The position numbers and the translations under genes are program-made. From Ambrosia x helenae (Eukaryota; Streptophyta; Magnoliopsida; Asterales; Asteraceae), in contig CM061227.1 of NCBI GenBank assembly GCA_030844895.1, positions 645,153 to 709,152 on the forward strand: a stretch of DNA of 64,000 bases. The letters are read 5' to 3'. Each line of letters starts with the position of its first letter. The stretch's first letter is position 1. The notes beneath the pieces were generated by a model. The model saw only the letters and a program-made list of their open reading frames with translations. It had not been told where the DNA came from and did no database searches. Positions 12,201 to 21,075 of the stretch are shown here, one piece after another.

Positions 12201-12462
12201 TATCCTCTTAGGTTAATTTTATTGTTTAATCATATGTACATTTCAGAAATATGAAATTTTGCTGGGAGTGAGCTTTAACAATGAGAGTGAAACTGACAAG
12301 ATAGAGAAGGCGGTATCGAGTCTTGAGGGAGTTGAATCTGTCTCCATTCACAGAGAAATCGGAAGACTAATTGTTGTCGGACGTGTCGATTTTCAAGCAG
12401 TGGCAACATGCGTTAGAGAATATGAGAAGTTGGTTTGGGTCTTAGCTTATAAGATCGTTTAA
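1..12462 (+). CDS. TIR-NB-LRR-C-JID-HMA immune receptor, copy 1 (5' end outside window)
   Basis: Intracellular NLR-type immune receptor; its exons are matched one for one by the complete copy 2. Exons read by eye: 1-207 (3' part of TIR exon, in frame from base 2), 2685-3810 (NB-ARC), 3885-3950 (22 codons starting GSETIEGL), 10086-10301 and 10402-11082 (LRR), 11169-11766 (C-JID), 11864-11943, and 12247-12462 (HMA, ends in TAA). Every boundary is GT/AG and the phases join without a stop. Intron 1 (2.5 kb) carries a hAT-type element. Intron 3 is 6.1 kb because a solo LTR and a full Copia element inserted there, antisense to the gene. The coding sequence itself looks intact. Whether the long intron is spliced correctly cannot be seen. 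Exact function and elicitor are unknown. Confidence 0.88.
280..2586. mobile_element. hAT-type element in intron 1 of copy 1
   Basis: Flanked by a perfect 8-bp target duplication AGTGACAA (272-279 and 2587-2594), the length expected for hAT. The ends are inverted: CTAGGGGCGCAAACGAGCC on the left and GGCTCGTTTGCACCCC on the right. The sub-terminal parts are rich in GAGCTCGGCTCG-like repeats. No transposase ORF is visible, so it is non-autonomous. The interior holds a very long inverted repeat described separately. The orthologous insertion is in copy 2, so it predates the gene duplication. Confidence 0.8.
571..2200. repeat. Giant inverted repeat inside the intron 1 hAT element
   Basis: The left arm (about 571-1380) and right arm (about 1435-2200) are reverse complements with small indels, separated by a 54-nt loop (1381-1434). 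The innermost pairing is AGTCGACTAACTCCTGG with CCAGGAGTTAGTCGACT. The outer arms pair through repeated AGCTTTGGCCAAAGCTCAG modules, which are themselves palindromic. In RNA this would fold into a hairpin of about 0.75-0.8 kb within the receptor intron. Confidence 0.85.
2685..3810 (+). CDS. NB-ARC exon (copy 1)
   Basis: This exon encodes the nucleotide-binding switch of the receptor. Motifs in order are the P-loop GMGGGGKTT, kinase-2 KVLIVVDDIDD, RNBS-B KIIITTR, GLPL-type CGGNPLALKVLGSSLS, RNBS-D FLHIACFFV, and the ARC2 end VMHKLLQDMARNIVREES. In most TNLs the last motif reads MHD; here the aspartate is lysine (MHK). The acceptor TTACAG^GTATGAAACC completes the split glycine codon from exon 1 and gives GYETTIIPNIIKNI, the usual TNL linker. 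The donor is GGATAT^GTAAGA with phase 0. Confidence 0.92.
4280..4595 (-). repeat. Copia 3' LTR (in element orientation)
   Basis: 316-bp long terminal repeat, identical to the one at 9225-9540. It contains a TATATATAG core on the minus strand near 4435, a likely promoter/R-region start. Confidence 0.93.
4596..4607 (-). other. Copia polypurine tract
   Basis: The minus strand reads CTTAAGGGAGGG directly next to the 3' LTR and directly after the gag-pol stop. It is the expected plus-strand primer; the ORF runs to the edge of the tract. Confidence 0.8.
4608..8624 (-). CDS. Copia gag-pol polyprotein (1,338 aa, intact)
   Basis: A single uninterrupted ORF. Order: UBN2-type gag (about 1-230), an Arg/Gly-rich stretch and CCHC zinc knuckle CYNCQGLGHIARNC (about 250), protease active site LDSGCSNHM (about 305), an integrase zinc-binding region (HQRYGHINYETL...CEGCALGKHAR), an integrase core (HSDICGPM, LRTDRGGEY, TPQQNGVAERKNRT), reverse transcriptase (KARLVVKGYKQKYGIDYQEV, YIDDLIIASD) and RNase H (STEAEYIALS, YCDNKSTINL, ending IADIFTKAL). 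Length and order are standard for Ty1/Copia. The QMDVKTAFLNGEL block resembles Tork-type Copia, an inference. No stop or frameshift, consistent with a recent insertion. Confidence 0.96.
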   Translation of the reverse strand: MTTQGGIQTQIPKLLGQNYYHWHIQMRVLLESQDLWNIVEDGVRELPNDASDTLRREHREQNKKDKKALHYLFQASTETIFERIANAKSSKEAWEILYKSYHGERRVKTVKLQTLRCEFDILRMSETETIEGYFDRVTTIVNQLRMNEEDISDKRVVEKILRSMTRKYESVVVAVEESKDLEVLSIEELMGILQSHELRLKQYDTHVIDQAFQVQDGTQVRNKGGNRYNNSYRGRGRGRGGRPGRYGPIVCYNCQGLGHIARNCPNKEESEKEESAMVCQEGNNSERDTMFMIFNMEENKDKNCWYLDSGCSNHMTGNKNIFITFNDKDRREVRTGDDKRLQVLGSGEVCIRVNDKVNKIPNVFYVEGLRHNLLSVGQLLQKGYDVFFGKGMCTIKNHEGKTITETPMTQNKMFPLYPNQDLPKVLYTSTKTGSDLWHQRYGHINYETLIEMEHKHAVKGLPKIYKTENVCEGCALGKHARKPFSKQAKWRAESPLQLVHSDICGPMRTKTIGGCRYFITFIDDFTRKTWVYFLKEKSQALHFFKVFKALAENQSDKRIKYLRTDRGGEYCGNTFQEFLQEHGIHHQLTTSYTPQQNGVAERKNRTLMELSRSMLKTKKLPNEYWGEAVSCTTYLLNRTTSKSISDKTPEEAWTGIKPDVSNLRIFGCLAYAHVPEQKRGKLDDKTERAIFVGYSENSKAYKLYNPTTRKTIVSRDVIFDEDKTWKEIEDEDIVIQDENTENNENNTHDQTSRNEEYSPIHNASENERQEEQEIEIEDENLDATTSSQSPPLKIRSMADILSRTQPLSSPEVRDLYQRHHEAANFALYTDSDPIDYDEASKDERWKEAMKREIESIQKNETWELVDLPKDQKPIGVKWIYKTKYDEHGNIDKHKARLVVKGYKQKYGIDYQEVFAPVIRFETVRLVLALAAQYKWYLHQMDVKTAFLNGELKEKVFIEQPLGFIEKGNENKVCLLKKALYGLKQAPRAWYSRINQYFEQNSFKRCTFEHTLFLKKTKTSRLVVCLYIDDLIIASDCMEEITSFKESMKREFEMTDMGKLHYFLGMEVTYDQEAIKISQTKYAKDILERFRMADSIRVSTPMEYGLKLIKNSNEENIDPSLYRSLVGSLMYLTNTRPDIMFAVSKISRFMDQPKKSHWEAGKHILRYIKGTSEYGIVYNKNSFELKGFSDSDYAGNIDDSKSTSGYIFNIGSGAISWQSKKQKVVALSSTEAEYIALSLTGCQALWLKGILKDLEFNTNKAITLYCDNKSTINLTKDPVYHGKSKHIRIKYHFIRDIIKTEDVEIKYCNTKDQIADIFTKALQPKDFTRLRTMLNVLPI
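9208..9220 (-). other. Copia primer-binding site (tRNA-iMet)
   Basis: On the minus strand this reads TGGTATCAGAGCC, complementary to the 3' end of plant initiator tRNA-Met, four bases inside the 5' LTR. This is where minus-strand cDNA synthesis is primed. Confidence 0.9.
9225..9540 (-). repeat. Copia 5' LTR (in element orientation)
   Basis: 316-bp LTR, the upstream one for the minus-strand element, identical to 4280-4595. The terminal CCAATA is shared by both LTRs, so the departure from CCAACA was already present in the template. Confidence 0.93.
10086..11082 (+). CDS. Leucine-rich repeat exons 4 and 5 (copy 1)
   Basis: Two exons (10086-10301, 72 codons; 10402-11082, 227 codons) separated by a 100-bp intron. 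Repeats such as LKRLDLSYSYKLDSI, LENLSCLDLSGCTGL and LKTLYVDWCTSLERI show the LxxLxLxxC/S pattern of plant TNL LRRs. The repeat region is short, about 300 residues. Both exons keep phase 0 and align without gaps to copy 2, with scattered substitutions in the repeat faces. Confidence 0.88.
11169..11943 (+). CDS. C-terminal jelly-roll (C-JID) exons 6 and 7 (copy 1)
   Basis: Exon 6 (11169-11766) and exon 7 (11864-11943) encode the post-LRR domain found in many TNLs. Recognisable blocks are GLNVTIIY, WPPFTKISN, WLSYWPLGDILD, VHVNVLLD and CGVSLVYRDDGE, with a charged stretch VEKDEKRDERMKGEE. In characterised TNLs this jelly-roll/Ig-like domain contributes to effector recognition; that role is inferred here. 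Exon 7 is only 80 nt and begins by completing an Asp codon. Copy 2 has the same layout with one extra codon in exon 6. Confidence 0.8.
12247..12462 (+). CDS. C-terminal HMA-like integrated domain exon (copy 1)
   Basis: The final exon encodes 71 residues followed by TAA. The pattern GVSFNNESETDKIEKAVSSL, then LEGVESVSIHREIGRLIVVG, then VDFQAVATCVREYEK matches the beta-alpha-beta-beta-alpha-beta HMA fold of HIPP-type proteins (LEGVxSVxID...GxLxVVGxVDP..V). The metal-binding MxCxxC loop is missing: the region between the first strand and first helix reads FNNESETDK. It therefore probably does not bind metal in the usual way. In rice Pik-1 and RGA5 such HMA domains are effector baits; the same role here is an inference. 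Confidence 0.75.
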   Translation, partial: KYEILLGVSFNNESETDKIEKAVSSLEGVESVSIHREIGRLIVVGRVDFQAVATCVREYEKLVWVLAYKIV

Positions 12463-13217
12463 ACTTTGTGTATATGTAATTATGTACGAACCGACCCCAA
12501 CTGAAAGCTATTTGAATCATGTATACAACTTGTTTGGGACCGGTACAACTACCGGTTTGTATTCCTCTCATTTGAAACCGGTTTGAACTTGAACCGGTAA
12601 AAACCGAACATAACTGGTTTTAACTTTTGTTGACCAAACCAGTTTAGGGTTCCAATCTATTTGTGTACCTCTAACTCCCATTATGTTATTTGTATAAACA
12701 TACTTTTGCTTAATATTATCTATACTCTTTAGATATTAGGAAATTTGATTTTTAATCGATTGACAAGTGTGTCATTCTATGACTATGAAAGCCATAATTT
12801 GTAGAAATTTCTTAGCACATGTTGCATCAATCAATTCACCCTGTCTCATACTCGGATTCTTGAACCACACTCGATCGACACAGGAATGGTTACAGTATCA
12901 CGCGCCATCTTCAATAGTGTCGAATACTTAACCTTCATATAGAAACACTGGCTCCATCTCTACGTTGACGAGTGCATTGTTTTCGGTAGGTATAGTTTCC
13001 ATGTTGCGTAAACAAGAGGACAACAGGGAAGATCAAAACTATGACTTCAAATGCATTTCTCATTATCAAGAAACAAAATTTAATTTCATATCAACAACTC
13101 TTCTGATATAATAAAGAGAAAATCATGATATCAAAATGCTTTTACCATAGAATACTTGAAATATTAGAAAACTCTTTTTTTTTTTACATGTGTACTTTAT
13201 TTTCTAAAAGAAGAGCC
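12463..13217. other. Duplicated 3' flank of receptor copy 1
   Basis: No gene. The sequence is homologous to 21076-21921 downstream of copy 2, so the duplicated unit reaches about 750 bp past the stop codon. It includes a CCGGTTT-rich stretch near 12540-12640. Homology stops at AAGAAGAGCCA (about 13217 and 21925), where copy 2 runs into a transposon. Confidence 0.8.
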
Positions 13218-14868
13218 ATGTTTATACATTTACAGAAATGATAACTTTAATCAATAGTAACTTACTTAATCAAGCATCCTACTAAAGTCGCTCAAAAGTC
13301 TTTTTGTTTTCTCGAAAATTACTCAACTACAACTAGGTGTTATAAGCCTATGAAATTTTAAACGTTAAAAATACTGTTGAAATATATGAGTGTCCAATTT
13401 ATTTGTCAAACGTATAATTATAATTCGAATAAATGTTTACTTATAATGCTTGTGTTGTGTTTTTCATATATTGGGCTGATATATTGTTGCTATTTGGCTG
13501 CTGGTTGGCTATTGTTACTGCTGGAGTGCTGGTTGCTAATTAGGCTTAAGAAATATGTTACTCATGGGCTTAGCACCTTTGCATACTCGGCCTGGCCTGA
13601 TCTTGTGTATATAAGTTCTTATCACATATATTTTGGGTGTAATCGATGTGAGCAGTAGGTGAGCAGAACCTTATGTTAGTGATTTGTATAGGTTGAGACT
13701 TGAGAGAGTTTTGTGTATTTCTTGTTTGTTGTCATTTCTTTTGTTCAATAAGAATATTTCTGATTCTGAATCACAAATTCAATGCCCAAATAGTATGAAA
13801 GAATTCTATCAAAAACTCAATGGCCCAAGAGAATATTTTCATTGTGAGCATAAGTTTTATTATGATTCCTAATTTCCTATATTGCATGAAAAATAAATGC
13901 TGAGAAAATAACATCAATTCAAGAACTCTGGGAAATAGTGTCAGAAAATTAATCTGTTCCAAATAAAAGGCACAAGGTTAATAACTAATCCATGCTCATA
14001 TTATAACACATAAAGAGCAAACTGGTAACTTTTTGTGCAACTTGCTGGAAATTTTAAATAACCAGTTTATAAGACAACCAAAATTGACCCGTTTTCACAA
14101 GTCACAATTAAGCAACATTTCCCCTGTATATCTGTGGAGGAACAATTTAATTGAAAAAAGGGTAATTAAATGTGTACTCTATAAAGATGTATCTTTCAGG
14201 AATTGAGGTGTTATAAGCCATCTAAATAACATCATCCATTTATTACTGTCCATTTCCAGCCTTAATAAAAAGGATTGTTCTTTTTATCAAATTTTACCAT
14301 TTGACTTCTCTCAGTTTTTTCCTCGATCACCTCAAAGGACCTGATCTTTTACTTATATAAATAGGAGATTTTATTAACAAACTGATTGTGACACTTACCA
14401 TAACATATAGACATTAAAATTTGCTCCTAATTGGTAAAATGAATAAGGATTTGACACAAGTTAAACATGACACTGGTTACTTGTTGCTTTTTGGAGGCAC
14501 ACCAAAGTATTGGAAGTCCAAAGAAACAATCTTTGGCCAAAACATAATATCAATCGATGGCGTCCACAGTTTTGTGTCCCAAAACATAATATGAATCAAT
14601 TTTGTGTCCCCATCTAAAAGACTTTTGGGTGTGAAAGTATGACTTTTCTCATTGTTAATAAATACTCACCAGTCACCTACCAACTTATTAATACTACTAC
14701 CTTCCATGCAAATGTGAAGCAAAAATTAGGCAATTGCCTTTGGATACTTTCAGAAGACTTATTGACTTTTGAATGGCTTTATAGTCTCTTCTTCTATCCT
14801 TTTCAACTCAAAACCCTTTCATTCTGTTGTTCTCAATCCTCCTCACCTGATTTCAGAACTTGTGTTCA
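13218..14868. other. Intergenic region between the two receptors, with a possible solo LTR
   Basis: No coding exon seen. The part from 13375 (TGTTGAAATATATG) to about 13771 has LTR-like features: a GTGTATATAAG box near 13606 and a TTCAATAAGAATATTTC end. I could not find a target duplication or a matching LTR, so this is tentative. The remainder is AT-rich and includes the copy 2 promoter. Confidence 0.35.
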
Positions 14869-17800
14869 ATGGCTTCTACTTCATCTTCTGCCCCAACGTC
14901 CCATTACGAGTACGATGTCTTCCTTAGTTTCAGAGGTGAAGACACTCGTTACTCTTTTACGGACCATCTTTATGAGGCTTTACGTAAAGCGGGGATTAGG
15001 ACTTTCAGGGATGACGACGAAATCCGTGAAGGTCAAGAACTGAAGCCAGAAATCGAGAGATCCATAACAGAATCAAGGGCTTCAGTAATTATATTTTCAG
15101 AAAACTTTGCCAATTCAAGATGGTGCCTTGATGAGCTCTGGTTGATCCTGGAGCAGAAGAGGAAGGTGGGTCATTTCGTGTTACCAGTGTTTTATAAAGT
15201 GGATCCTTCTGATGTAAGGAACCAGCGAGGAAGTTACAGTATAGAAGCAAAAGAGGAAGGTACAAAATGGACACAAGATAATGTGAAACGGTGGAAGGCA
15301 GCCCTAACAGAGGTGGCTAATTTGAAGGGAATGGTTGTTTCTGGGTATGCTTCATTCTCTCTCTTGTTAATTCTTCAATATATGTCTGATTTTTGATTTA
15401 AAACAATGAGTGACAACTAGGGGCGCAAACGAGCCGAGCCAAGATTGAGCTGGCTCGGGCTCGAAAAACTTATGAGAGCTCGAGCTCGGCTCGTTTGGAT
15501 ATTTGTTTTCAAAGCTCAAGCTCGGCTCATTAAAATTTTTGGGTCTTGCTATTCAAACCCCCTAAAAAATTATTTGTACCCCTTCAATGCACTGAGCTTT
15601 GGGCAAAGCTCGGCGTATTGGGCCCACGGGTGACCTCGTTGTCACACCAATCACTACTTTATCAGACTTTAAGTCACATCACTGAAACATCGTACTTCAG
15701 TGCTTTGAAGCCCAAAAGCTGACAGCAGTTAGTCGACTGGGTACAAGATACGGGAATGAAAAATGGTTATGTCATTGTTCAAAAATATATTTATAATTAG
15801 CAAAGTTACCCCTATTTATAATTAAAAAGTTTACTAATTAAAACGCGTCAAACAGAGTCCGGACGAGCAATAAACGAACCAAAACGCGTCAAACAGAGTC
15901 CGGACGCCCAGGATATCTATTAGACATGCTAAATATGTATTTTGATAAAAAAAAATGGTATTGATTCTATAGTTCATGTTTTACGTACAATGATTTGTGA
16001 AAGTTGTTCGTCAACAGAATATGTCTAATGAAAACAAACCACAAACGAACCAAAACGCGTCAAACAGAGTCCGGATACCCAGGATATCGATTAGACGTGC
16101 TAAATATGTATTTTGATTAAAAAAAAAACGGTATTGATTGTATAGTTCATGTATCACGTACACTAATTTATGAAAGTTGTTCATACTCGGATGTTTCTAC
16201 TCAAAACGACAAACGAACAATAAACGAACCGAAACACATCAAACAATTTTTTTTTATTGGAAACAAGTTAAAATACTTAAAAAAGAATTAAAACAATTAA
16301 AAAAACATTAAAACATTTTTTTTAAAAGGCCCTAAGCGCTGAGCTTAGGGCAAAATGCAGTGGCTCGTGGGCTTAAACGTGGCAGCAAAGCACTGAGCTT
16401 AGGGCTTCAAAGCACTGAGCTTTGCCCAAAGCTCAGCGCTTAGGAGGCAATCCCAAGGCCCCATGTACTGCTGTCAGCTTTTGTACTTCAAAGCACTTAG
16501 CTTTGGCCAAAGCTCAGCGCTTAACACCAATCCCAAGGCCCCCCACCTGATACCACCTGATGCTGTCAGCTTTTGGGTTCAAAGCACTGAGCTTTGCCCA
16601 AAGCTCAGCGCTTTAAAGGCGGCTGGGGGGTTTAAATAGACAAGGTGGGGGTACCAATAGATAGGGCCAAATTTTTTTATGCTCGAGCTTGACTCGTTTA
16701 CTGTCTATTAGTTAATATATTAAATAAAAATAAATATATAATAGGATCGAAGCTCGATAAATGAAGCTCGGCTCAGGCTCGATGAATAAACGAGTTGTGC
16801 TTTAAGCTCAAGTTCGGCTCGGGCTCGATAAGGCTCGGCTCGTTTCAAGCTTTTTACCAAGTCGAGCTCGAGTAGCTCGCGAGCTGCTTGGCTCGTTTGC
16901 ACCCCAGTGACAAGCAAAAGTGAATTTCTTGATCTGAATTTATTAATGTTTTATTGTCATGATCTCTGAATATATATTCAATTTCCCTGTTTTTTTGTTA
17001 CAGGTATGAAACCACCATTATTCCAAATATTATTAAAAATATTTCCTCCGAACTAAGTTTGAGAATCTGCATAACTCCAACAGGTTTAACCGGTATAGAG
17101 ACTCGGACTAAAAGCATTAATTCCTGGTTGAATAATGAGAAGCTTGATTCTCCAGTTCTAGCAATTTGCGGTATGGGAGGAGGCGGCAAGACAACACTCG
17201 CCGAATATATTTATAACTCAAACAAGCAAAACTTTGAAAGATGCAGTTTACTTAAAAATATTGAGAAGCATCAGGATGGTTTGCTTGGTGTTCAGAAGCA
17301 ACTTCTGAGGGATATTTCAGGAAATAATATGGTAATATCAGATGAATATGATGGAGCTCTTAAGCTAATGAATGCCATACAAATGAATAAGGTGCTTATT
17401 GTTGTTGATGACATTGATGACAAAGACACACTAAGCACTTTATTTGGAACAAAGGCGTTCCCTACAGAAAGCAAGATCATTATAACCACAAGGATTCTAA
17501 ACATAGATGGATGGTACGGCTCCATATCTTGTGGGTGTCGTGTTCACAAAGTTGAATTGTTGAATGAGAATGAATCTTTGGAGCTTTTAAGTTTTCATGC
17601 CTTTGGATCCAAATTTCCTATGGAAGGTTTCGAGGAGCTTGCATTACAGTTAGCAAAATACTGTGGAGGAAATCCGCTAGCTCTTAAGGTATTGGGTTCT
17701 TCACTAAGCGTAAGGGCTCAAGACCAATGGGAAAGAAATAACAAGATAGAAATTTGGAGGAGTAGAATGAATTCACTGAATTCATCAAAAGGAGATCTTG

Positions 17801-20800
17801 ACGGTAAAATCCAAGTTGTACTAAAAAGGAGCTATGAATCATTGGCATATCACCATCTCAGAGAGTTATTTCTCCATATTGCTTGTTTCTTTGTTTATGA
17901 ATACGCATGTAATGTGGAAATGGTATTGGAGAATGAATATCATGCAAAATCTGGGATAATGACCCTCATTAACAGATGCCTCGTTACCGTGGAAAGAGGC
18001 AAACTTATGATGCATAAACTCCTTCTAGATATGGCAAGAAATATAGTTCGTGAAGAATCCAAAGATCCTGCCAAACGTAGTAGAGTATGGCAACGTGATG
18101 AATCTTTTCATTTGTTGAGTAAAGGAGATGTAAGATGATTTTTGTCTGTAGCTTTAAGATCACTTCCATAACCTATCATTTCAAATAAGCATATTCTAAT
18201 TTCATGTATTTCATCATAGGGTTCCGAGACAATTGAAGGTCTAAACCTCATCATGACAGAGGCAAAGCCAGGGATGACATCAGAGGTAAGTAAAATAACT
18301 AAACTAATGTTTGGTATTTAGCAAGAGTTACATTAAAACTGGTAGAAAAACTTTGTGGGTCCTGATGTCTTCTTCACCTCTTTTGAGCCGTTGTTTTAAT
18401 TTATTTTTTGAACGGCGGGAATATTATTGATAACAAAATACCGACCAGCAAGATCTCTTAAATCTTTGGTTTGCAAACCCCACTTTTAATAAAATCATAT
18501 CAGACTCTGTAGGTAATTGTTTCAAATTTAGTGATAAGTTGATTCATAACCTCACTTAAATCAGTAACCTCCAACTTCAGGAATCTTTCAATGATAGCTA
18601 TAGAACCGAGATGGTTGTGGAATATTTTATTTAGCACAATTGACATTTTTAAAATAGATACGAGGTATGCCATCTAATTTACGTGTTAATTTTGCAGACT
18701 TTTAGAACAAGTTCCCTTGTAAAAATGAAGAACCTAAAATTGCTCGATCTCCAAGGTGTGAAACTCACTGGGTCATATGACAATTTTCCAGATTTGATAT
18801 GGTTGAGGTGGTTTCAATGTAATCTGAAAACAGTACCCTCAGGCCTATTGATGAGCTCCTTGGTGGCTATAGAAATGACGTACGGAGACTTGGAAAAGTT
18901 TGAACCACCCATGGTATGTTAAGTGTTTATCAGTTGACCTTTTAGCTTCCCAGTTTTAGGCAATCTTCATTTGAATGTACAATGATAAATTCAAATTATT
19001 ATTTTTGGAGCAGGTTCTTAATTTACTCAAGCGTCTAGATCTCTCTTATTCTTACAAACTTGACAGCATCTGCAATCTACACCGACTCCCTAAACTTGAG
19101 ACTTTGTTGCTTGGTTATTGTACCAGTTTGACTCATGTTTGTAAAACCATAGGAGACCTTGAGAATCTTTCTTGCTTAGATTTGTCAGGGTGCACTGGAC
19201 TGTGGAAGGCTTTATCGAATCAGAAGTGTATAAATCAACTGGAAAGGCTAAAAGCTTTATGTATTTGTGGTGGAATTCCAGAACAGCCTTTGTTTGCCTT
19301 ACCCCAATCATTATCTATATTCGGTTTAGGTTCAAGTCCATTTGAGATCCTTCCTAGTTACATTGACCTTAAGATGCTTCACTCGCTTTACTTGACTTGT
19401 TGCCCAAACCTCAAGTCTCTATCATGTCTCCCAAGTACGCTAAAAAGGTTGCATGTAGATTGGTGTACATCGCTGGAGAATATAACATTCCAATCAGCTC
19501 GTTTCACACTGCAGGAGATTAATTATGAAGGTTGCTTTAAACTGTTTGAGATTGAAGGCCTTTTTAAGTTACAGTCCATAGGAAAACTTGAGGAAGCAGA
19601 TCTGGAGCATATGCAATGGATTAAGTCGTACCAAAATCATAAGGTGGACCTGGTTGGTGATGTCATTACTAAAGGCAGGACTTTTAATATCCAGGTTCTC
19701 TCTCCTCTATCTCTCTTTATTATCCAGCCAGCAAATAGTTTAATATTTGACTAAGTAGCTGAATTTTATGTGTGCAATAGATGTTGTATGAATATGGTAT
19801 AAGGAGCACCTATCTCCAAGGCATAGAGGATCAAAGCATGGCGACACATGAGTATACCTCATCGTCCAGATTCTTATCATTTCGCGTGCCTTCGCTTCAA
19901 AAAAATCAAAGAATTCAAGGATTAAATGTAACCATCTTATACAGGTCATTAGTTGGTGAGAACAGAGTTATTTGGCCTCCGTTCATCAAAATCAGTAACA
20001 GAACAAAGGGTCTAACTTGGGTATACGTCCCTGTGGTGTATGGCAAACCCAGCTTTGATAACGATGTTGTGTGGCTAAGCTATTGGCCATTGGGAGATAT
20101 ACTTGACACTGGTGATGAAGTTCATGTGAATGTCTTTATTCATAGTGGAACAATGATGGTAAGCGAGTGTGGTGTGAGCCTTGTGTATAGGGATGATGGT
20201 GAAGTAGAAAAAGAGGAAAAGTGTGATGAAAGGATGAAAGGGAAAGAGGTGATTGGAGGAGATCTGTCTTTATTCCAGGTCACCAAAGGAGCCTACTATC
20301 TTTGCCGCATTGATTTCTTCCGGTCACAGACCCCTAATGTCTTGAAACAGTTATTTGGTGATAATATTGAGTATACAACAGGTAACCTCCTTGCTTGTTG
20401 TTTGGATGTTTATATATATAGTTGATATTAAGCTGCAAATAATGATACACAATCATATCAACACATTGTCTTAGATTCACGAAGATGGAGAACATATGTT
20501 CAGGGATCATCACTGAATCCAGCGCTGAATGTTTTTCAAAACCCCGATCGCCTAGTACGTATATACATTTAGTTTTCTTTTTGTCATCACCATAATTATG
20601 GCCAATTCTGTTCATAAAAAGAGTTCTTTATTTCTGTTTCTTTTTCGTAATTGTTATTTTTCTATCATAATTTATTGGTCCACTAATTTTTTGAACTTTG
20701 AGTTATTTATATAATTATTTTAGAGAGAGAATGTTTTTATATTGAGGTTGGATTTTGAATCAATAGGTCATAAGCGATTAATGGCTATATATTAGTTGTC

Positions 20801-21075
20801 AGGCACATTATTATCTTCTTAGGTTAATTTTGTTGTTTGATCACATGTATACATTTCAGAAATGTGAAGTTGAGCTGGGAGTGAGCTTTAACAGTGAGAG
20901 TGAAACTGACAAGATAGAGAAGGCGGTATCAAGTCTTGAGGGTGTTGAATCTGTCTCCATTCACAAAGAAATCGGAAGACTAATTGTTGTCGGACGTGTC
21001 GATGTTCAAGCAGTGGCAACATGTGTTAGAGAATTTGAGAAGTTGGTTTGGGTCTTAGCTTTTAAGCTCGTTTAA
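14869..21075 (+). CDS. TIR-NB-LRR-C-JID-HMA immune receptor, copy 2 (complete)
   Basis: Complete NLR gene of eight exons: 14869-15344, 17004-18129, 18220-18285, 18698-18913, 19014-19694, 19781-20381, 20475-20554, 20860-21075. The spliced CDS is 3,462 nt (1,153 aa). The start is the ATG at 14869 (MASTSSSAPTSHYEYDVFLS), the first ATG in frame. Domains: TIR 11-158 with SRWCLDEL (putative catalytic Glu89), NB-ARC about 178-510 (P-loop 215-223, kinase-2 288-295, GLPL 380-386, RNBS-D 448-455, MHK 495-497), LRR 557-855, C-JID 856-1082, HMA 1083-1153. The TIR glutamate implies NADase competence by family knowledge. A weak TATA-like TTTATAGT lies about 90 nt upstream of the ATG, followed by a pyrimidine patch. 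No frameshift or stop was seen. Confidence 0.92.
15417..16905. mobile_element. hAT-type element in intron 1 of copy 2, internally deleted
   Basis: Same insertion as in copy 1, with the same AGTGACAA duplication (15409-15416 and 16906-16913) and the same termini. It is 1,489 bp because about 820 bp are missing at a junction near 15727 that removes the left arm of the inverted repeat. A short GAGCAATAAACGAACC-containing segment is additionally repeated near 15865. No transposase is present. Confidence 0.8.
17004..18129 (+). CDS. NB-ARC exon (copy 2)
   Basis: Same length (1,126 nt) and phase as the copy 1 exon. The P-loop GMGGGGKTT, kinase-2 KVLIVVDDIDD and NPLALKVLGSSLS are identical. Differences concentrate in the second half, for example DYAYEVGVMLENDY in copy 1 versus EYACNVEMVLENEY here. 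The ARC2 end reads LMMHKLLLDMARNIVREES, again MHK rather than MHD. The donor is GGAGAT^GTAAGA. Confidence 0.92.
20860..21075 (+). CDS. C-terminal HMA-like integrated domain exon (copy 2)
   Basis: This exon encodes 71 residues starting KCEVELGVSFNSESETDKIE and ending VWVLAFKLV before TAA. The acceptor is CATTTCAG^AAATGTGAA. It has the same HMA-like pattern without CxxC as copy 1. Between copies I count 13 base differences: ten change amino acids (nine codons) and three are silent. The paired conservation of splice sites, reading frame and stop argues that the exon is genuinely part of the mature protein. Confidence 0.75.
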   Translation, partial: KCEVELGVSFNSESETDKIEKAVSSLEGVESVSIHKEIGRLIVVGRVDVQAVATCVREFEKLVWVLAFKLV

